Shown in pieces: positions 1 to 7,729 of a stretch of 19,447 nt of DNA (positions are counted from its first letter, which is position 1; each line of letters begins with the position of its first letter). Location: the NCBI GenBank assembly GCA_030706065.1, contig JAUZPH010000010.1, positions 1-19,447 on the forward strand. The letters are read 5' to 3'. The notes beneath the pieces were generated by a model that did no database searches, was not told the origin of the DNA, and saw only the letters and a list, made by a program, of their open reading frames with translations. This DNA is from Bacillota bacterium. GTDB taxonomy: Bacteria; Bacillota; Clostridia; Clostridiales; Clostridiaceae. The position numbers and the translations under genes were made by a program.

Positions 1-295
1 AGAGAAAAAAAACATTATTGTTCCTGTAACCCGTGAGGAGCTGGTTATTGAAAAAGTGGTGTTTGAGGGTGATACTCAGAACAAGACTGAGAGCAGTACT
101 GAGACTATTCGGATCCCGCTGAGGGAAGAGCGGGTTAAAGTCACAAAAGAACCGGTGATTCTGGAAGATGTTCAAATCCATAGAAACCGTCATGACGAAA
201 AGAAGCACATTGAGGAAATTTTAAGAAGAGAACAGCTGAGTATAAAAAACAGGGGGAATGTTAAAATAAGGTACAAAGACGGAAAAGTTCATTAA
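1..295 (+). CDS. YsnF/AvaK-domain (DUF2382) protein, C-terminal fragment
   Basis: The reading frame is open from the left edge (first full codon at base 2) to a TAA at 293-295, so only the last 97 codons or so are present. The visible protein contains the pattern IIVPVTREELVIEK followed by IRIPLREERVKVTKEPVIL and a basic tail. This alternation of 'IPV/IPL + REE + V.K.PV' is the hallmark of the YsnF/AvaK stress-response domain (DUF2382), a charged beta-rich repeat found in general-stress proteins of Firmicutes and cyanobacteria; its biochemical role is not established. The internal ATG at 56 has no ribosome binding site and falls inside the domain, so it is not the true start. A strong hairpin terminator follows 34 bases after the stop. 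Full length and any N-terminal partner domain (often PRC-barrel-like in this family) lie outside the window. Confidence 0.8.
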   Translation, partial: EKKNIIVPVTREELVIEKVVFEGDTQNKTESSTETIRIPLREERVKVTKEPVILEDVQIHRNRHDEKKHIEEILRREQLSIKNRGNVKIRYKDGKVH

Positions 296-328
296 GTTTT
301 TTGTCCATCCACCTGTGGTACCTAAAAC

Positions 329-369
329 AAAATTCCCATCTATGCTTTTAAACCATAGATGGGAATTTT
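329..369. terminator. bidirectional intrinsic terminator
   Basis: A perfect 16-bp stem (329-344 paired with 354-369) with a 9-nt loop lies between two convergent genes. Both sides are T-rich: GGGAATTTTC on the plus strand and GGGAATTTTGTTTTAGG on the minus strand. It can therefore end both the stress-protein transcript and the ferredoxin transcript. Confidence 0.85.
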
Positions 370-405
370 CAAATGGAATTATGTCCCTTATTTCAACCTG
401 TCAGC

Positions 406-1200
406 CTAACTCTGCTTTATGACCTTTAATTCATTTATACTCACGTTGGGATTTTTGTATCTTCCCTTTTTCTCTGTGCCCTTCCCATATTGGATTGCAT
501 GTACCGGGCAAAGGTTTATGCAGGCCAGGCACTGATTGCAGTCTTTCGCCCAGACAGGCTTTCCATTGACCTTTATGGTCCTGCAGGTACACACACTCTC
601 ACACAGCCCGCAGCCGGTGCACTTGTCAGTTGTATAGAACTTTTTCGTACCTTTACCCATATTGAACAGGGGATTTATCACGGAGGTCAATACCCATGGC
701 ATTGAACCTTTTTCAACTTCGTAAACATCTTCTCTTCTGTCATCTATTATCCTGCATATGGATTTTATCCTTTCATCTGCACCTATTAGCTTTTTCTCTG
801 CAATCTCCTTCGGTTCTACATTCCCCATGACCATATAATTGCTGGGCATTACTACCGAAAACCCGCTCTGAAGCTTCAGATTCTTTTTCTTAAGGCCGTC
901 CGCCATGACCTTGATTGTATTTCCTATATTCCCTCCGCAGGTTGCTGCAGTAAAAATATAATTATTCTTGTAATTCTTGAGACTCAGTTTTTCGATAAAT
1001 TTCATTACCATTTTGGGTGGTGCCCAGGCATAGATTGGGTATACAAACCCTATTATCTCATCATCTTTTAAAGTGTACTCAAAGCTCGCCTTTCCATCAT
1101 TCATCAGTGCAGCTATTGAAATCAAATCTTCCTTGGTGTGCTGCGCTATAGCTTTAGCAGTATACAGGGAATTTCCTGTCCCTGAAAAATAAAATATCAT
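406..1200 (-). CDS. EFR1-type flavodoxin-ferredoxin fusion protein
   Basis: This 264-residue soluble protein begins with a flavodoxin-like FMN-binding loop (FYFSGTGNS, residues 3-11), followed by a flavodoxin fold to about residue 165 with the expected VYPIYAWAPP and TAATCGG segments. Two 4Fe-4S motifs follow: Cys194-Cys197-Cys200-Cys204 and Cys221-Cys224-Cys227-Cys231, the second ending in the usual Pro (CP). The first cluster ends in Thr-Cys rather than Cys-Pro. This architecture matches the EFR1 family of clostridial electron-transfer proteins, which couple a flavin to two iron-sulphur clusters in the cytoplasm; the physiological partner is unknown. The ATG at 1198-1200 is preceded by GAGGTGG at good spacing. 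It appears monocistronic, bounded by hairpins on both sides. The fold assignment is secure; the exact role is not. Confidence 0.9.
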   Translation of the reverse strand: MIFYFSGTGNSLYTAKAIAQHTKEDLISIAALMNDGKASFEYTLKDDEIIGFVYPIYAWAPPKMVMKFIEKLSLKNYKNNYIFTAATCGGNIGNTIKVMADGLKKKNLKLQSGFSVVMPSNYMVMGNVEPKEIAEKKLIGADERIKSICRIIDDRREDVYEVEKGSMPWVLTSVINPLFNMGKGTKKFYTTDKCTGCGLCESVCTCRTIKVNGKPVWAKDCNQCLACINLCPVHAIQYGKGTEKKGRYKNPNVSINELKVIKQS

Positions 1201-1257
1201 AAAACCACCTCACTGGTTAAATTATATCACAGGATGCTTGTACACTAGAATTAAATT

Positions 1258-1298
1258 AATCCACAATATCTGCTCATTTCATGCAGATACTGTGGATT
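1258..1298. terminator. hairpin terminator after the small membrane protein gene
   Basis: A 16-bp stem (1258-1273 with 1283-1298) with a 9-nt loop lies just past the stop of the small minus-strand gene. The one imperfect pair is a G-U wobble in minus-strand RNA but an A-C mismatch in plus-strand RNA, so it is better formed on the minus strand. The minus-strand tail is only moderately T-rich, so termination may be partial. Confidence 0.6.
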
Positions 1299-1305
1299 TT
1301 TGCCG

Positions 1306-1509
1306 TCAGCTTTTTTCAACTTCTGTATTATCACCAGTATTATCTGTGATGATATCATAATCCGATTCAACAATCTCCTGTTCCGGGGCGGTACTTTCCT
1401 TTTTACTGCCCTTTGATACAAGAGCCATGATAATTACTGATATAACTGCCATACCCAATAACGTTACAACCAGTTTGGCTGCATATCCCTTTGAAGCCTT
1501 TTCTTTCAT
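1306..1509 (-). CDS. small single-pass membrane protein, unknown function
   Basis: I place the start at the ATG at 1507-1509 because GGGAGGT sits at good spacing upstream. A longer reading to 1548 would put that ribosome binding site inside the gene. The 67-residue product has a basic N-terminus (MKEKASKGYAAK), one hydrophobic helix at about residues 13-31, a short Lys/Ser stretch, and an acidic C-terminal tail rich in Glu, Asp and Asn. The positive-inside rule is ambiguous, since both helix flanks carry lysines. I recognise no family. The gene stands alone, with its own hairpin downstream, and is divergent from the lipoprotein gene at 1658. It is probably real given the ribosome binding site and clean hydrophobic segment. 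Confidence 0.65.
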   Translation of the reverse strand: MKEKASKGYAAKLVVTLLGMAVISVIIMALVSKGSKKESTAPEQEIVESDYDIITDNTGDNTEVEKS

Positions 1510-1657
1510 GTTTGTTACCTCCCGCAGATAAGTTACCCGACACTTCATAATATATTGATTCGGATATTATGTGCCTCGAAAATTGTAAAATATATTGTAA
1601 TCTTTTGGCTTCATCTTTCATAAACTAATCTGTAGGTCAATCCAGGAGGATAGAAAA

Positions 1658-2257
1658 GTGAATTTTCACAATACTCGTGTATGCTTATTTATCATCCTTC
1701 TACTTATTTTATCTACAACCGCTGCCTTTGGCTGTTCGGTAAAGGAAGATGGATATATACCCGGTAAGTTCGGTGTCAGTGACCTTTCAATCTACGATAC
1801 TCAAAGTAAAAAGAGCATTTCCTACGGAATGACAAAAGAGGAAGTTGAAAAAATTCTTGGACAGTCGGACGGTAAATCGCAGACTGTACCAAATTCCTTC
1901 TCCTACGGGAACTGCTCCATCCTCTACAGGGATAACAAGCTAGTACTCATAACATTAAATTCCGATGAATCTTTCAAGGAAGAACGTTTTGTAACCAACA
2001 GAGGGACTAAACTTGGTGATAAACCGGAGAACATAATAGATAAATACGGCGATGCCACTACGAACATACCCAATGATATCACTTTTTATTTTCAAAAGAG
2101 CAGTTTCAACCTGATGCTTGTTAAAGAAGAAGATCTGGTTTCCTTTTCAAAAGATTCAACTGATGTATATTTAATTGACTTTTATACAAATGGAACGAAT
2201 AACACAATATCGAGTATATATATCGGTGACTCCAGAGCTTTCAGTACATTCAAATAG
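1658..2257 (+). CDS. lipoprotein with two SmpA/BLIP-like motifs
   Basis: Translation starts at GTG 1658-1660, with AGGAGG 8 nt upstream. The N-terminus is a lipoprotein signal peptide: a hydrophobic stretch at residues 9-22 and lipobox AAFGC, making Cys26 the lipidated residue. The mature part is an extracytoplasmic domain of about 174 residues. Residues 57-68 read GMTKEEVEKILG, resembling the GMTxxEVxxxLG signature of SmpA/OmlA- and BLIP-like small alpha/beta domains. A weaker second version, RGTKLGDKPENIIDKYGDA, occurs at 115-133 followed by similar beta strands. I infer two related half-domains. No catalytic residues are evident; a protein-binding or envelope role is plausible but not shown. 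It is monocistronic, with a hairpin terminator 39 bases after the stop. Confidence 0.75.
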   Translation: MNFHNTRVCLFIILLLILSTTAAFGCSVKEDGYIPGKFGVSDLSIYDTQSKKSISYGMTKEEVEKILGQSDGKSQTVPNSFSYGNCSILYRDNKLVLITLNSDESFKEERFVTNRGTKLGDKPENIIDKYGDATTNIPNDITFYFQKSSFNLMLVKEEDLVSFSKDSTDVYLIDFYTNGTNNTISSIYIGDSRAFSTFK

Positions 2258-2295
2258 CAATATAACTGCTTACATTTTTCTCAACTGACGAAGAA

Positions 2296-2331
2296 AAATC
2301 CATAGACGGGGTTATACCTGTCTATGGATTT
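2296..2331. terminator. bidirectional intrinsic terminator
   Basis: A 12-bp perfect stem (2296-2307 with 2320-2331) is extended inward by one G-U and two G-C pairs, leaving a short loop. It lies between convergent genes. The minus-strand tail reads GGATTTTTCTTCG, a good U-tract for the YD-repeat gene; the plus-strand tail TTTAGTAAT is weaker. Confidence 0.8.
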
Positions 2332-2403
2332 AGTAATATCCGGTAAGATTATGTGCAAGGCCAACAATGGCTTTAGAACTGAACAGATTTTACAGATGCC
2401 CTT

Positions 2404-3852
2404 TTATCCTCTTATGTATTCTGCACTCTCCTGAAGTTGGCCCCTTTCTTTAAGGAATTCCCTTACTTCCTTCAATATGCCTTCTCCTTTGCTGCCTTTT
2501 CTGCAGCTGATTTTATGAGCACAGCTGCCGACCTTTAAAAACAAATATTCGTCCTCTGAAAGCCCTGCAGGGTCAATCCCAAAGAAGCCCCTGAACAGCA
2601 AAAGCTTTATTATTCCCTCCAAAGCCTTTCCTTCTATCCTTTTCTTGCCACATTCCGGTTCCCAGTACCTGCTGATAAGCTCCCCCAGTTCCTCCTCATC
2701 CGACAGATTGTTGAAACAGATGGACTTCATCGATCCATCGGCATAGTAGTACTCAATGGTGCCGCAGTGGTCTTTGGATCTTAATTCAAACTCACAGTTA
2801 TTGAGGAGATAATATCCTCCATTATCATTCACGAAGGCTTCAATGAGTTCTCTTTTGAGCATGCCTAGGTCCTTTGACAATACTTCCTCTCCGGAAATAT
2901 TAAAGTAGAAATTCAAGTCATACTGCAGCCATAACCTATCTCCGGTATAATTCTCCATATAGCTTGGCCTGCTTCGATCATCATATTTCTTATCTACAAT
3001 AGCCTGTTCATCCATGTCAAAGATAATGTCACAATACTCCATCTCAGTATCCCAATCAGGATTACCTATCTCATAGTTAATAGCAAGGGTCTTTTCGCCC
3101 TTTATACTCTTGATGGAGGTTAAGTGCCCCGAGCCATTATATTGGAGGGTAAATTCGCCTTGAGAATCTTTCCTATAAATCATATTTCCGCTGTAGTCAT
3201 ATGAATACCAGCTTTCTGCGCCTTCCAAATGCCTGCAGTGGATTATCTGTCCCTTTTCGTTTTTTTCTACAGCCCCCATATGCCCTCTGGGGTCAGTTAT
3301 AACAACCTCTCTCTCTGAAATGTTCAGCCTTTCTGAGCGTTCCCTGCCGCTGCAGTCCTCATAATAAATTGCACAGCCCTCACTGTCATATACTGTTCTT
3401 TTTGTTCCAAATCCGGCTTTATGATGATAGATTTCTCTTCCAAATTCATCATATCTCCAATCTTCGTCCTCATCTGTTCCATTTTCCCTGTGATAATAGG
3501 TAATATTACCCCTGCTGTCAAACTGCCATTCCTCATCCGGGGTATACTGGTCATATATTATACCATCCTCATTGTAATAGCTTATCCTTAATGGAGTGAA
3601 TTTCCTGTATACTGCCTGAAAGCTCTTTATGCCATTTTCATGATACATTGTGCAAAACTCGCTGCCATATATATCATAAAAGAAAATCCGCCTCCCGCGG
3701 TCGTCATAGAATTCCCAAAATTCGTAGCCGTTCTTGAATAAAAAATGCCTCACCAAATTCACTGTCCTCTGCCTTCTGTTAAACCTTGGGATCTGTCTTT
3801 GAGCATACTGCACAAGTTTTGGCTTTTTCAATCTATCTTTCAACTGAACCAC
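2404..3852 (-). CDS. cytoplasmic YD/RHS-like repeat protein, unknown function
   Basis: The 482-residue product has a basic N-terminal segment (residues 1-40) and no signal peptide or membrane helix. From about residue 41 to 310 it consists of irregular units of about 20 residues of the form 'W.YD..GREIYH', for example WRYDEFGREIYHHKAG, YSYDYSGNMIYRKDSQGE and FYDDRGRRIFFYDIYG. These resemble the YD repeats of RHS/wall-associated proteins and MORN-like antitoxin-type repeats. The last 120 residues or so are predominantly helical and lack repeats. No toxin or transmembrane domain is visible. The start is GTG at 3850-3852: GAGGT lies 8 nt upstream, although an in-frame TTG four codons in would also fit a nearer GAGGAG. 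It is transcribed alone, divergent from the PstS-like operon. The function is unknown; a beta-solenoid or shell-like binding scaffold is an inference. Confidence 0.75.
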   Translation of the reverse strand: MVQLKDRLKKPKLVQYAQRQIPRFNRRQRTVNLVRHFLFKNGYEFWEFYDDRGRRIFFYDIYGSEFCTMYHENGIKSFQAVYRKFTPLRISYYNEDGIIYDQYTPDEEWQFDSRGNITYYHRENGTDEDEDWRYDEFGREIYHHKAGFGTKRTVYDSEGCAIYYEDCSGRERSERLNISEREVVITDPRGHMGAVEKNEKGQIIHCRHLEGAESWYSYDYSGNMIYRKDSQGEFTLQYNGSGHLTSIKSIKGEKTLAINYEIGNPDWDTEMEYCDIIFDMDEQAIVDKKYDDRSRPSYMENYTGDRLWLQYDLNFYFNISGEEVLSKDLGMLKRELIEAFVNDNGGYYLLNNCEFELRSKDHCGTIEYYYADGSMKSICFNNLSDEEELGELISRYWEPECGKKRIEGKALEGIIKLLLFRGFFGIDPAGLSEDEYLFLKVGSCAHKISCRKGSKGEGILKEVREFLKERGQLQESAEYIRG

Positions 3853-3998
3853 TCCTCTACCTCACTTAATAAATATTATTTTAAAAAGTAACGGTTTATG
3901 TCTGAATCCCATTTGACAGTGTACAAGTATAATAATTCCTTTTTTGTCCATAATTAATAAATAATAAGCCAATAATCTTTTTATGAGGAGATTTTTTT

Positions 3999-4979
3999 AT
4001 GAAGACAATTTTTAAGAAAAAGTATATTGCTCTTGTCTTTTTATTTCTAATTCTAATTGCGTCTATACTTTATTTTGCCATAGGTACTTCCAAACCTGCC
4101 AAGGATGGCAGTATGACTTCAACCTCCCAATCCTCCTTAAATCCTTCAGTTTCTGCCGGGCAGGCAAAGATGGAGAAACCGGGGTTTACACGGGAAACCT
4201 ATCCCAAAGTAGATGGCTCTACGGCGACAATACCCCTTTCTGAAGCAATTGCGTCTGAAATACTTGGAATGTCTAAGGATGAAGCCGGAAGCTTTATAAA
4301 ACATAATACAACCCACTTGGCTTATATGAACTTAATACAGTGTAAGGCAGATATAATTTTTGTTACAGAACCCTCCGTGGAGGAAATTAAGGCGGCGAAA
4401 GATGCAAACATAGAACTTGAGGTCGTTCCTATTGTCAAAGAAGGTTTTGTTTTTATCGTAAACACAAAGAATCCTGTAAAATCCGTGACTACAAAACAGC
4501 TTCAGGATATCTATCAGGGTAAGATAAAAAACTGGAAGGATGTCGGAGGCGCCGACAAGGAGATTGTACCCTATCAGCGTGAAGCCAACTCGGGGAGCCA
4601 GACCTTGATGGAGCAGCTTGTTATGAAGGGACTAAAGCTGATGGACGCCCCCAAAAATGTTGTTATGGATATGTCGGGGCTCATAGACAGGGTTGCAAAC
4701 TATGATAATGCCGAAAACGCGCTGGGCTATTCCGTATACTATTATGCCAAGACCATGTACAACAAGGATACCATAAAGCTGCTTGGAGTAGACGGTGTCC
4801 TGCCGGATAATAAAAGCATATCCTCAGGAAAATACCCCTTCACAAGTTCATACTATGCGGTTATAAAGAAAAGTGATGCTGCCGATGCACCCTCAAGGAA
4901 GCTCTTGAAGTGGATATTGAGTATTGACGGACAAAACCTGGCAGAAAAATCAGGCTATGTTCCTTTGGAGGTAAGATAA
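3999..4979 (+). CDS. membrane-anchored PstS-like substrate-binding protein
   Basis: This 326-residue protein has an uncleaved-looking signal anchor (hydrophobic residues 9-28) without a lipobox cysteine, then a Ser/Thr/Pro-rich linker (about 31-65) and a periplasmic-binding-protein domain. Its domain resembles phosphate-binding PstS: YPKVDGSTATIPL (69-80), an early ligand loop, and REANSGSQTLME (194-205), matching the second loop usually written R..SGT. The lengths also fit. It would sit outside the membrane and bind an oxyanion, most likely phosphate, but no pstC, pstA or pstB permease genes follow, so a sensing or scavenging role is as likely as transport. The ATG has GAGGAG 9 nt upstream. 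Its stop is only 3 nt before the next start, so the two genes are almost certainly co-translated. Ligand specificity is not shown. Confidence 0.8.
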   Translation: MKTIFKKKYIALVFLFLILIASILYFAIGTSKPAKDGSMTSTSQSSLNPSVSAGQAKMEKPGFTRETYPKVDGSTATIPLSEAIASEILGMSKDEAGSFIKHNTTHLAYMNLIQCKADIIFVTEPSVEEIKAAKDANIELEVVPIVKEGFVFIVNTKNPVKSVTTKQLQDIYQGKIKNWKDVGGADKEIVPYQREANSGSQTLMEQLVMKGLKLMDAPKNVVMDMSGLIDRVANYDNAENALGYSVYYYAKTMYNKDTIKLLGVDGVLPDNKSISSGKYPFTSSYYAVIKKSDAADAPSRKLLKWILSIDGQNLAEKSGYVPLEVR

Positions 4980-4982
4980 ACA

Positions 4983-6530
4983 ATGCTGAAACTTAGTCTC
5001 CGCCTTGCTTCCCTGATGCTTTCCACTGTAATTCTTGCCGGCTGCGGCGGTGACAGTACGAAGGTAAATCCAACCTCGAAAAAAGCATCCCCTTCATCGG
5101 CAGCAGAAGCCGGTTCTAATAACGCACAACCGCAAAATGGTGGTGAAAGCACTAAAGACGCCTCTACTTCCGAAGTTAAGGTACAGGACATAAAACTTGT
5201 CAAGAAGAAGGAAAAAACCAAATATCTTATATCCAACGGTATAGAGTTTCTTCGCCCGGAGAGGGTAATAAACACTTCAAAGGGGAATATACGGTTTCCT
5301 TTGGTGCAAATTTCCGGACTGTCAGATAAGGACCTTGAAAAGAAACTAAACAGCACTATAGAAAGTGACCTGGTAAATTCCATAAAAGACTATGCTATTG
5401 AAGCAGATTCAGATACACCTATGGAGTTGTACTGCAATGTAGGTTTAAATGCCAACAACCTCTTGTCCATCAGTATTGTCAACCTATACTCACCCCCATT
5501 GGATGCTTTTCTATACAGGTTGACTGACGGGAAGAAGCTGGCCTTGAAGGATATATTCACCCCAGGTTCCGATTTTACCCCTTTAGTCAACAGAGCGGTT
5601 ACGGAAGTGATAGCCGGTACCGGTTCGGAAGAAAACCTGCTCCGAGAACCCTTCTCATCCATAAGGAAGGATCAGAGCTTTTTTCTAACTGAAACCGAGC
5701 TTTATATAATTTTTCACAAGGGTGAGTGCGGCTTTTCAGAAAGAAATTCCATTGCTCTTCCGCTGTCATCTATTGATGACTATGTTGACGTGTCAGACCG
5801 CTATACCGATGTAAACAGCAGCAAATATGAGAAAACCAATCTCATTGTAAAAAAGAATAATATATTTACAACTCAAAAGGGTAATATTGTAAAACGAAGC
5901 AATGGAGAAATATGGACGTACTATCCTGAAATGTCCGGCCTTAATAATTCTGAGCTTCAACAGGCTATAAATACCAGGCTTAAAGATGCAGTAGATGAAG
6001 TTTTGAAAAGCAAAGTCCTGGACAGCCTTAAGAAAAAAACCGGGGATCCAGGCAACTGTATTGCAGCAATTCAACTAGACCCTGTATTTAATAGCTACGG
6101 CTTCTTGTATATCTGCCGAACTGTTTACAGTTTTGCTGATCAGAAAAATTTGCCCGGTTATACTACCGTCTATGCCTTCGATCTAAATAAAGGCGCAGAA
6201 GTAAATCCGCAAAGCCTTCTGTTGAATTACTTGAAAAAGGATATAAATTTAGAGGGACTTTTTATGGATAAGCTAAGTGTAGAAATGAAACAGACCTGTT
6301 CCAATTTATATGGGTTTAACTTGGATGATCAGATAAATTCTCTGCTAGATATGTCCTTTGTCAAAAACAAGGGATTCCTGTTCTTCCGCCAGTATGGAAG
6401 CGTTGAAGAAGCCTATATATGTGTCCTCTTTAAAGAAAACTCCTTTAAAGGTGTATCGTCGCCTATAGAATGCCAGATCCCGTTCAGGGATATTGTAAGT
6501 ATACCTCCAGAAGATTTCTTCGGCAGGTAA
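4983..6530 (+). CDS. lipoprotein with duplicated RsiV/DUF3298-like domain
   Basis: The 515-residue product starts with a lipoprotein signal peptide ending in LAGC, making Cys21 the lipid-attached residue, followed by a low-complexity Ser/Asn/Lys linker to about residue 70. Two homologous domains then follow (about 85-275 and 285-510). Each opens with a GNI strand, carries the pattern SGL..(D/S)(D/E)L...(L/I)N (SGLSDKDLEKKLN and SGLNNSELQQAIN) and ends with a hydrophobic strand before a P..(S/D)I segment. The first also has YRLTDGKKLALKDIF, typical of the DUF3298 domain found in anti-sigma factor RsiV and related lysozyme-binding or envelope proteins. The ribosome binding site GGAGGT lies within the end of the upstream gene, 10 nt before ATG, indicating a coupled pair with the PstS-like protein. 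Domain naming is from pattern recognition, so moderately sure; a ligand or partner is unknown. Confidence 0.75.
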   Translation: MLKLSLRLASLMLSTVILAGCGGDSTKVNPTSKKASPSSAAEAGSNNAQPQNGGESTKDASTSEVKVQDIKLVKKKEKTKYLISNGIEFLRPERVINTSKGNIRFPLVQISGLSDKDLEKKLNSTIESDLVNSIKDYAIEADSDTPMELYCNVGLNANNLLSISIVNLYSPPLDAFLYRLTDGKKLALKDIFTPGSDFTPLVNRAVTEVIAGTGSEENLLREPFSSIRKDQSFFLTETELYIIFHKGECGFSERNSIALPLSSIDDYVDVSDRYTDVNSSKYEKTNLIVKKNNIFTTQKGNIVKRSNGEIWTYYPEMSGLNNSELQQAINTRLKDAVDEVLKSKVLDSLKKKTGDPGNCIAAIQLDPVFNSYGFLYICRTVYSFADQKNLPGYTTVYAFDLNKGAEVNPQSLLLNYLKKDINLEGLFMDKLSVEMKQTCSNLYGFNLDDQINSLLDMSFVKNKGFLFFRQYGSVEEAYICVLFKENSFKGVSSPIECQIPFRDIVSIPPEDFFGR

Positions 6531-6599
6531 GCCTCTGTTAATTGAATGACTCCAACTCTTCACGATATCAGTTGCTTGCCGAAAAATTATATAGACAAC

Positions 6600-6649
6600 A
6601 AAAGAAACCATACTAGTGCTTATAAAGCATCCGAAATATGGTTTCTTTT
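6600..6649. terminator. bidirectional intrinsic terminator
   Basis: A 13-bp perfect stem (6600-6612 with 6637-6649) flanks a 24-nt loop that can itself form a small TGCT/AGCA hairpin. Both tails are U-rich: CTTTTTTTATT on the plus strand and CTTTTGTTG on the minus strand. It separates the convergent lipoprotein operon and EamA gene. Confidence 0.8.
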
Positions 6650-6667
6650 TTTATTATCATTAAAATA

Positions 6668-7567
6668 CTACTTGAAATAATTGGCTCCCCATACTCCACC
6701 CAGTATCATTACCGCTCCCACTATGTGATATACCTGAAAGCTTTCCTTTAAAAATATCACACCTGCTACAATGGACACTATGGTGGATATATTGGAAAAC
6801 ACCGAAGACTTGGAGGCCTCAATTTTAGAAAGGGTATAATTAATGAGGAAATACGCAATTATAGAGGATAAAATACCCAGGTATACCACCGAGGTCACAA
6901 AGGTTGTACTTTTCAGAGGCATAAAGTAATTATGCAGTTCTCCCCTTGCGGCAGAATCTATAACCGCCATTACATTAAAGCTTACTGCACCCAGAGCCAT
7001 CATAAAATATGTAATCTCCATGGGGCTGAAGTCCTTTGAAATCTTCCTAGAAATGATATTGAAAAATGCGGCTGAAAGAACCGCACCCATCAGAAGCAGT
7101 ACACCTATAACAGAACTCCCTTCACCGCCGGAACTGCCCATAACTACGATAAGAGCCACACCTGCTACCGAGGTTATGATAAAAGCCGTTTCAATGGCGG
7201 AAGGCTTTTCATCCAGGAAGTAAACTGCCATCACCGTCACTGCAATAGGTATAAGGGCAATCATCAACCCGCCGACAGAAGAAGCGGTCCTCTGCAGTCC
7301 ATAGGTTTCAAAAATAAAGTAAACTACCGGTTCGATGACGGCCAAAAGTAAAAGCCACCTCAAGGGCTTGTTCTTATAGTTTACCTTGATTACCTTCAGG
7401 GCAATCAATATTGACATCACTGTAAAGGCAGCCAAAAACCTGAAGGAAAGCAGCATTAACGGGCTTGCCACTGACAGAGCTCTCTTTGAAAACAAAAAGC
7501 TCAATCCGAATATGATAGATGTTATTATTGCTGTTATATATGGAAGTATATTGTGTTTATTATGCAT
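6668..7567 (-). CDS. EamA/DMT-family transporter
   Basis: The 299-residue protein is almost entirely hydrophobic, with about ten predicted membrane helices arranged as two homologous EamA halves (about 8-140 and 152-298). Family landmarks include an early GLSFLFSKRAL segment, the end-of-half pattern FLDEKPSAIE and the second-half pattern IFLKESFQVYHIVGAVMILGG. DMT/EamA proteins are usually exporters of amino acids or other small metabolites; substrate cannot be told from sequence. The ATG at 7565-7567 has AGGAGG 6 nt upstream. A sigma-A promoter is visible at 7597-7626. It is monocistronic, ending at the bidirectional terminator shared with the lipoprotein operon. Confidence 0.9.
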   Translation of the reverse strand: MHNKHNILPYITAIITSIIFGLSFLFSKRALSVASPLMLLSFRFLAAFTVMSILIALKVIKVNYKNKPLRWLLLLAVIEPVVYFIFETYGLQRTASSVGGLMIALIPIAVTVMAVYFLDEKPSAIETAFIITSVAGVALIVVMGSSGGEGSSVIGVLLLMGAVLSAAFFNIISRKISKDFSPMEITYFMMALGAVSFNVMAVIDSAARGELHNYFMPLKSTTFVTSVVYLGILSSIIAYFLINYTLSKIEASKSSVFSNISTIVSIVAGVIFLKESFQVYHIVGAVMILGGVWGANYFK

Positions 7568-7596
7568 TGTATCCTCCTAAAAGTTCGCTGAGTTTT

Positions 7597-7626
7597 ATTA
7601 TACTCCGAATAATGGGGACGGTTCAA
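7597..7626 (-). promoter_or_regulatory. sigma-A promoter of the EamA gene
   Basis: On the minus strand a perfect -10 TATAAT (7597-7602) lies 18 bp from a -35-like TTGAAC (7621-7626), about 30 bases upstream of the start codon. The -35 box lies within the first GGGGACGGTTCAAC repeat copy. Confidence 0.55.
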
Positions 7627-7707
7627 CATTTTTTCATGTTTATGGGACATGCTCTAGTCAGAGCAGCCAATGTGTGACGGGTCTGCTATTTCAGGGGACG
7701 GTTCAAC
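7614..7707. repeat. pair of REP-like GGGGACGGTTCAAC repeats
   Basis: The 14-mer GGGGACGGTTCAAC occurs at 7614-7627 and again at 7694-7707, exactly 80 bases apart, each followed by a T-run. Between them are a small hairpin (GCTCT/AGAGC, 7651-7664) and a related-looking GTGACGGGTCTG. From memory, GGGGACGGTTC words are common in Clostridia and related Firmicutes near REP-associated Y1 transposases. I infer a decayed REP-like or miniature element; no transposase is present here. Confidence 0.55.
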
Positions 7708-7729
7708 TTTTTTGACACCCCCGTGGGTA

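Noticed and set aside
490..705. 71-codon plus-strand frame antisense to the EFR1 gene
   Set aside because: It is a shadow of the Cys-rich cluster region, with no ribosome binding site.
1403..1621. 72-codon minus-strand frame overlapping the small membrane protein gene
   Set aside because: The overlapping frame has a proper ribosome binding site and a clean membrane helix; this one has neither.
3913..3933. Perfect TTGACA and TATAAT words upstream of the PstS-like gene
   Set aside because: They are only 9 bp apart, too close for a sigma-A promoter, and neither has a partner at 16-18 bp.
7614..7707. Possible short CRISPR-like repeat array
   Set aside because: Only two copies of 14 bases exist and there are no cas genes.
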